Shown: piece after piece, positions 63,644 through 64,000 of the stretch
How the letters are laid out: the number at the start of each line of letters is the position of its first letter
How positions within the stretch are numbered: the stretch's first letter is position 1
DNA from: Capra hircus
Lineage: Eukaryota; Chordata; Mammalia; Artiodactyla; Bovidae
Reading direction: 5' to 3'
Assembly: GCF_001704415.2 (NCBI RefSeq)
Contig: NC_030826.1
Coordinates: 55,943,362-56,007,361 of the forward strand
DNA length: 64,000 nt
Translations under genes and position numbers: made by a program
The notes under the pieces: model-generated
Seen by the model: only the letters and a program-made list of their open reading frames with translations
Databases searched by the model: none
What the model was told of the DNA's origin: nothing

Positions 63644-64000
63644 ATCTCCAAGCCAGGCTTCAGCAGTATGTGAACCGGAACTTCCAGATGTTCAAGCTGG
63701 TTTTAGAAAAGGCAGAGGAAGCAGAGATCAAATTGCCAACATCCGCTGGATCATGGAAAAAGCAAGAGAGTTCCAGAAAAACATTTATTTCTGCTTTATT
63801 GACTATGCCAAAGCCTTTGACTGTGTGGATCACTGTGGAAAATTCTGAAGAGATGGGAATAACAGACCACCTGACCTGCCTCTTGAGAAACCTGTATGCA
63901 GTTCAGGATGTAACCGTTAGAACTGGACATGGAACAACAGACTGGTTCCAAATAGGAAAAGGAGTATGTCAAGGCTGTATATTGTCACCCTGCTTATTTA
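63644..64000 (+). mobile_element. BovB LINE, reverse-transcriptase start, runs off the window
   Basis: CTCCAAGCCAGGCTTCAGCA, then text coding FCFIDYAKAFDCVDH. It bounds the right arm of the inverted duplication. Confidence 0.9.

Overview
The window looks like a stretch of ruminant (cattle-type) nuclear genome. The diagnostic evidence is the repeats: many tRNA-derived Bov-tA/Bov-A SINEs, BovB (RTE) LINEs ending in the ACTGA-type short repeat, CHR-type cetartiodactyl SINEs and artiodactyl L1 3' ends, laid over older mammalian L2 and MIR remnants. No bacterial, plasmid or phage architecture is present. The genes belong to the CD300 (CMRF35-like) family of myeloid leukocyte receptors. This family forms a cluster on human 17q25, so the window is inferred to be the equivalent cattle CD300 cluster.

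Two CD300 genes with open reading frames lie on the + strand. Gene 1 (18681-26574, four coding exons, 271 codons) matches CD300E in its IgV domain, its stalk and its lysine-containing membrane segment. Gene 2 (52009-57054, four coding exons, 245 codons) is a second activating-type CD300 receptor. It sits where CD300LD would be expected, but its IgV domain is of the CD300LB/LD/LF type. Both genes use the exon plan signal peptide / IgV / stalk / transmembrane plus tail with splice phases 1-1-2. Both have a lysine in the membrane segment, expected to pair with DAP12/FcR-gamma type adaptors, and neither tail contains tyrosine. Both would act at the myeloid cell surface.

Three sets of decayed CD300 exons lie on the opposite strand. 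Set A is an IgV exon at 38.2-38.5 kb with a candidate repeat-bearing stalk at 34.9-35.0 kb and a transmembrane exon at 31.4-31.5 kb. Set C is an IgV exon at 59.2-60.8 kb split by an L1 end and SINEs. Set B is an IgV exon at 62.7-63.3 kb interrupted by two SINEs and a stop codon. Set B lies in an inverted duplicate of the gene 2 IgV region (53.9-55.0 kb against 62.2-63.6 kb).

Layout: 1-18 kb is mostly repeats, including a BovB-in-BovB nest at 5.5-7.4 kb, an L2 ORF2 fossil near 13 kb and one unexplained splice-flanked 180-nt open segment at 15112-15291 (-). 18.7-26.6 kb is gene 1. 26.6-42 kb is intergenic with pseudogene A and a SINE/BovB/SINE nest at 35.9-37.5 kb. 42324-45650 is a deleted class I endogenous retrovirus on the - strand, with paired LTRs, a 4-bp target duplication, a candidate tRNA-Thr primer site, the env transmembrane region and a BovB inserted inside it. 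46.0-50.6 kb is an L1-in-L1 composite with SINEs. 52.0-57.1 kb is gene 2. 57-64 kb holds pseudogenes B and C, an L1 interrupted by a BovB, and the start of another BovB running off the end.

All calls were made by reading the sequence. Repeat boundaries are approximate and family names below class level are from memory.
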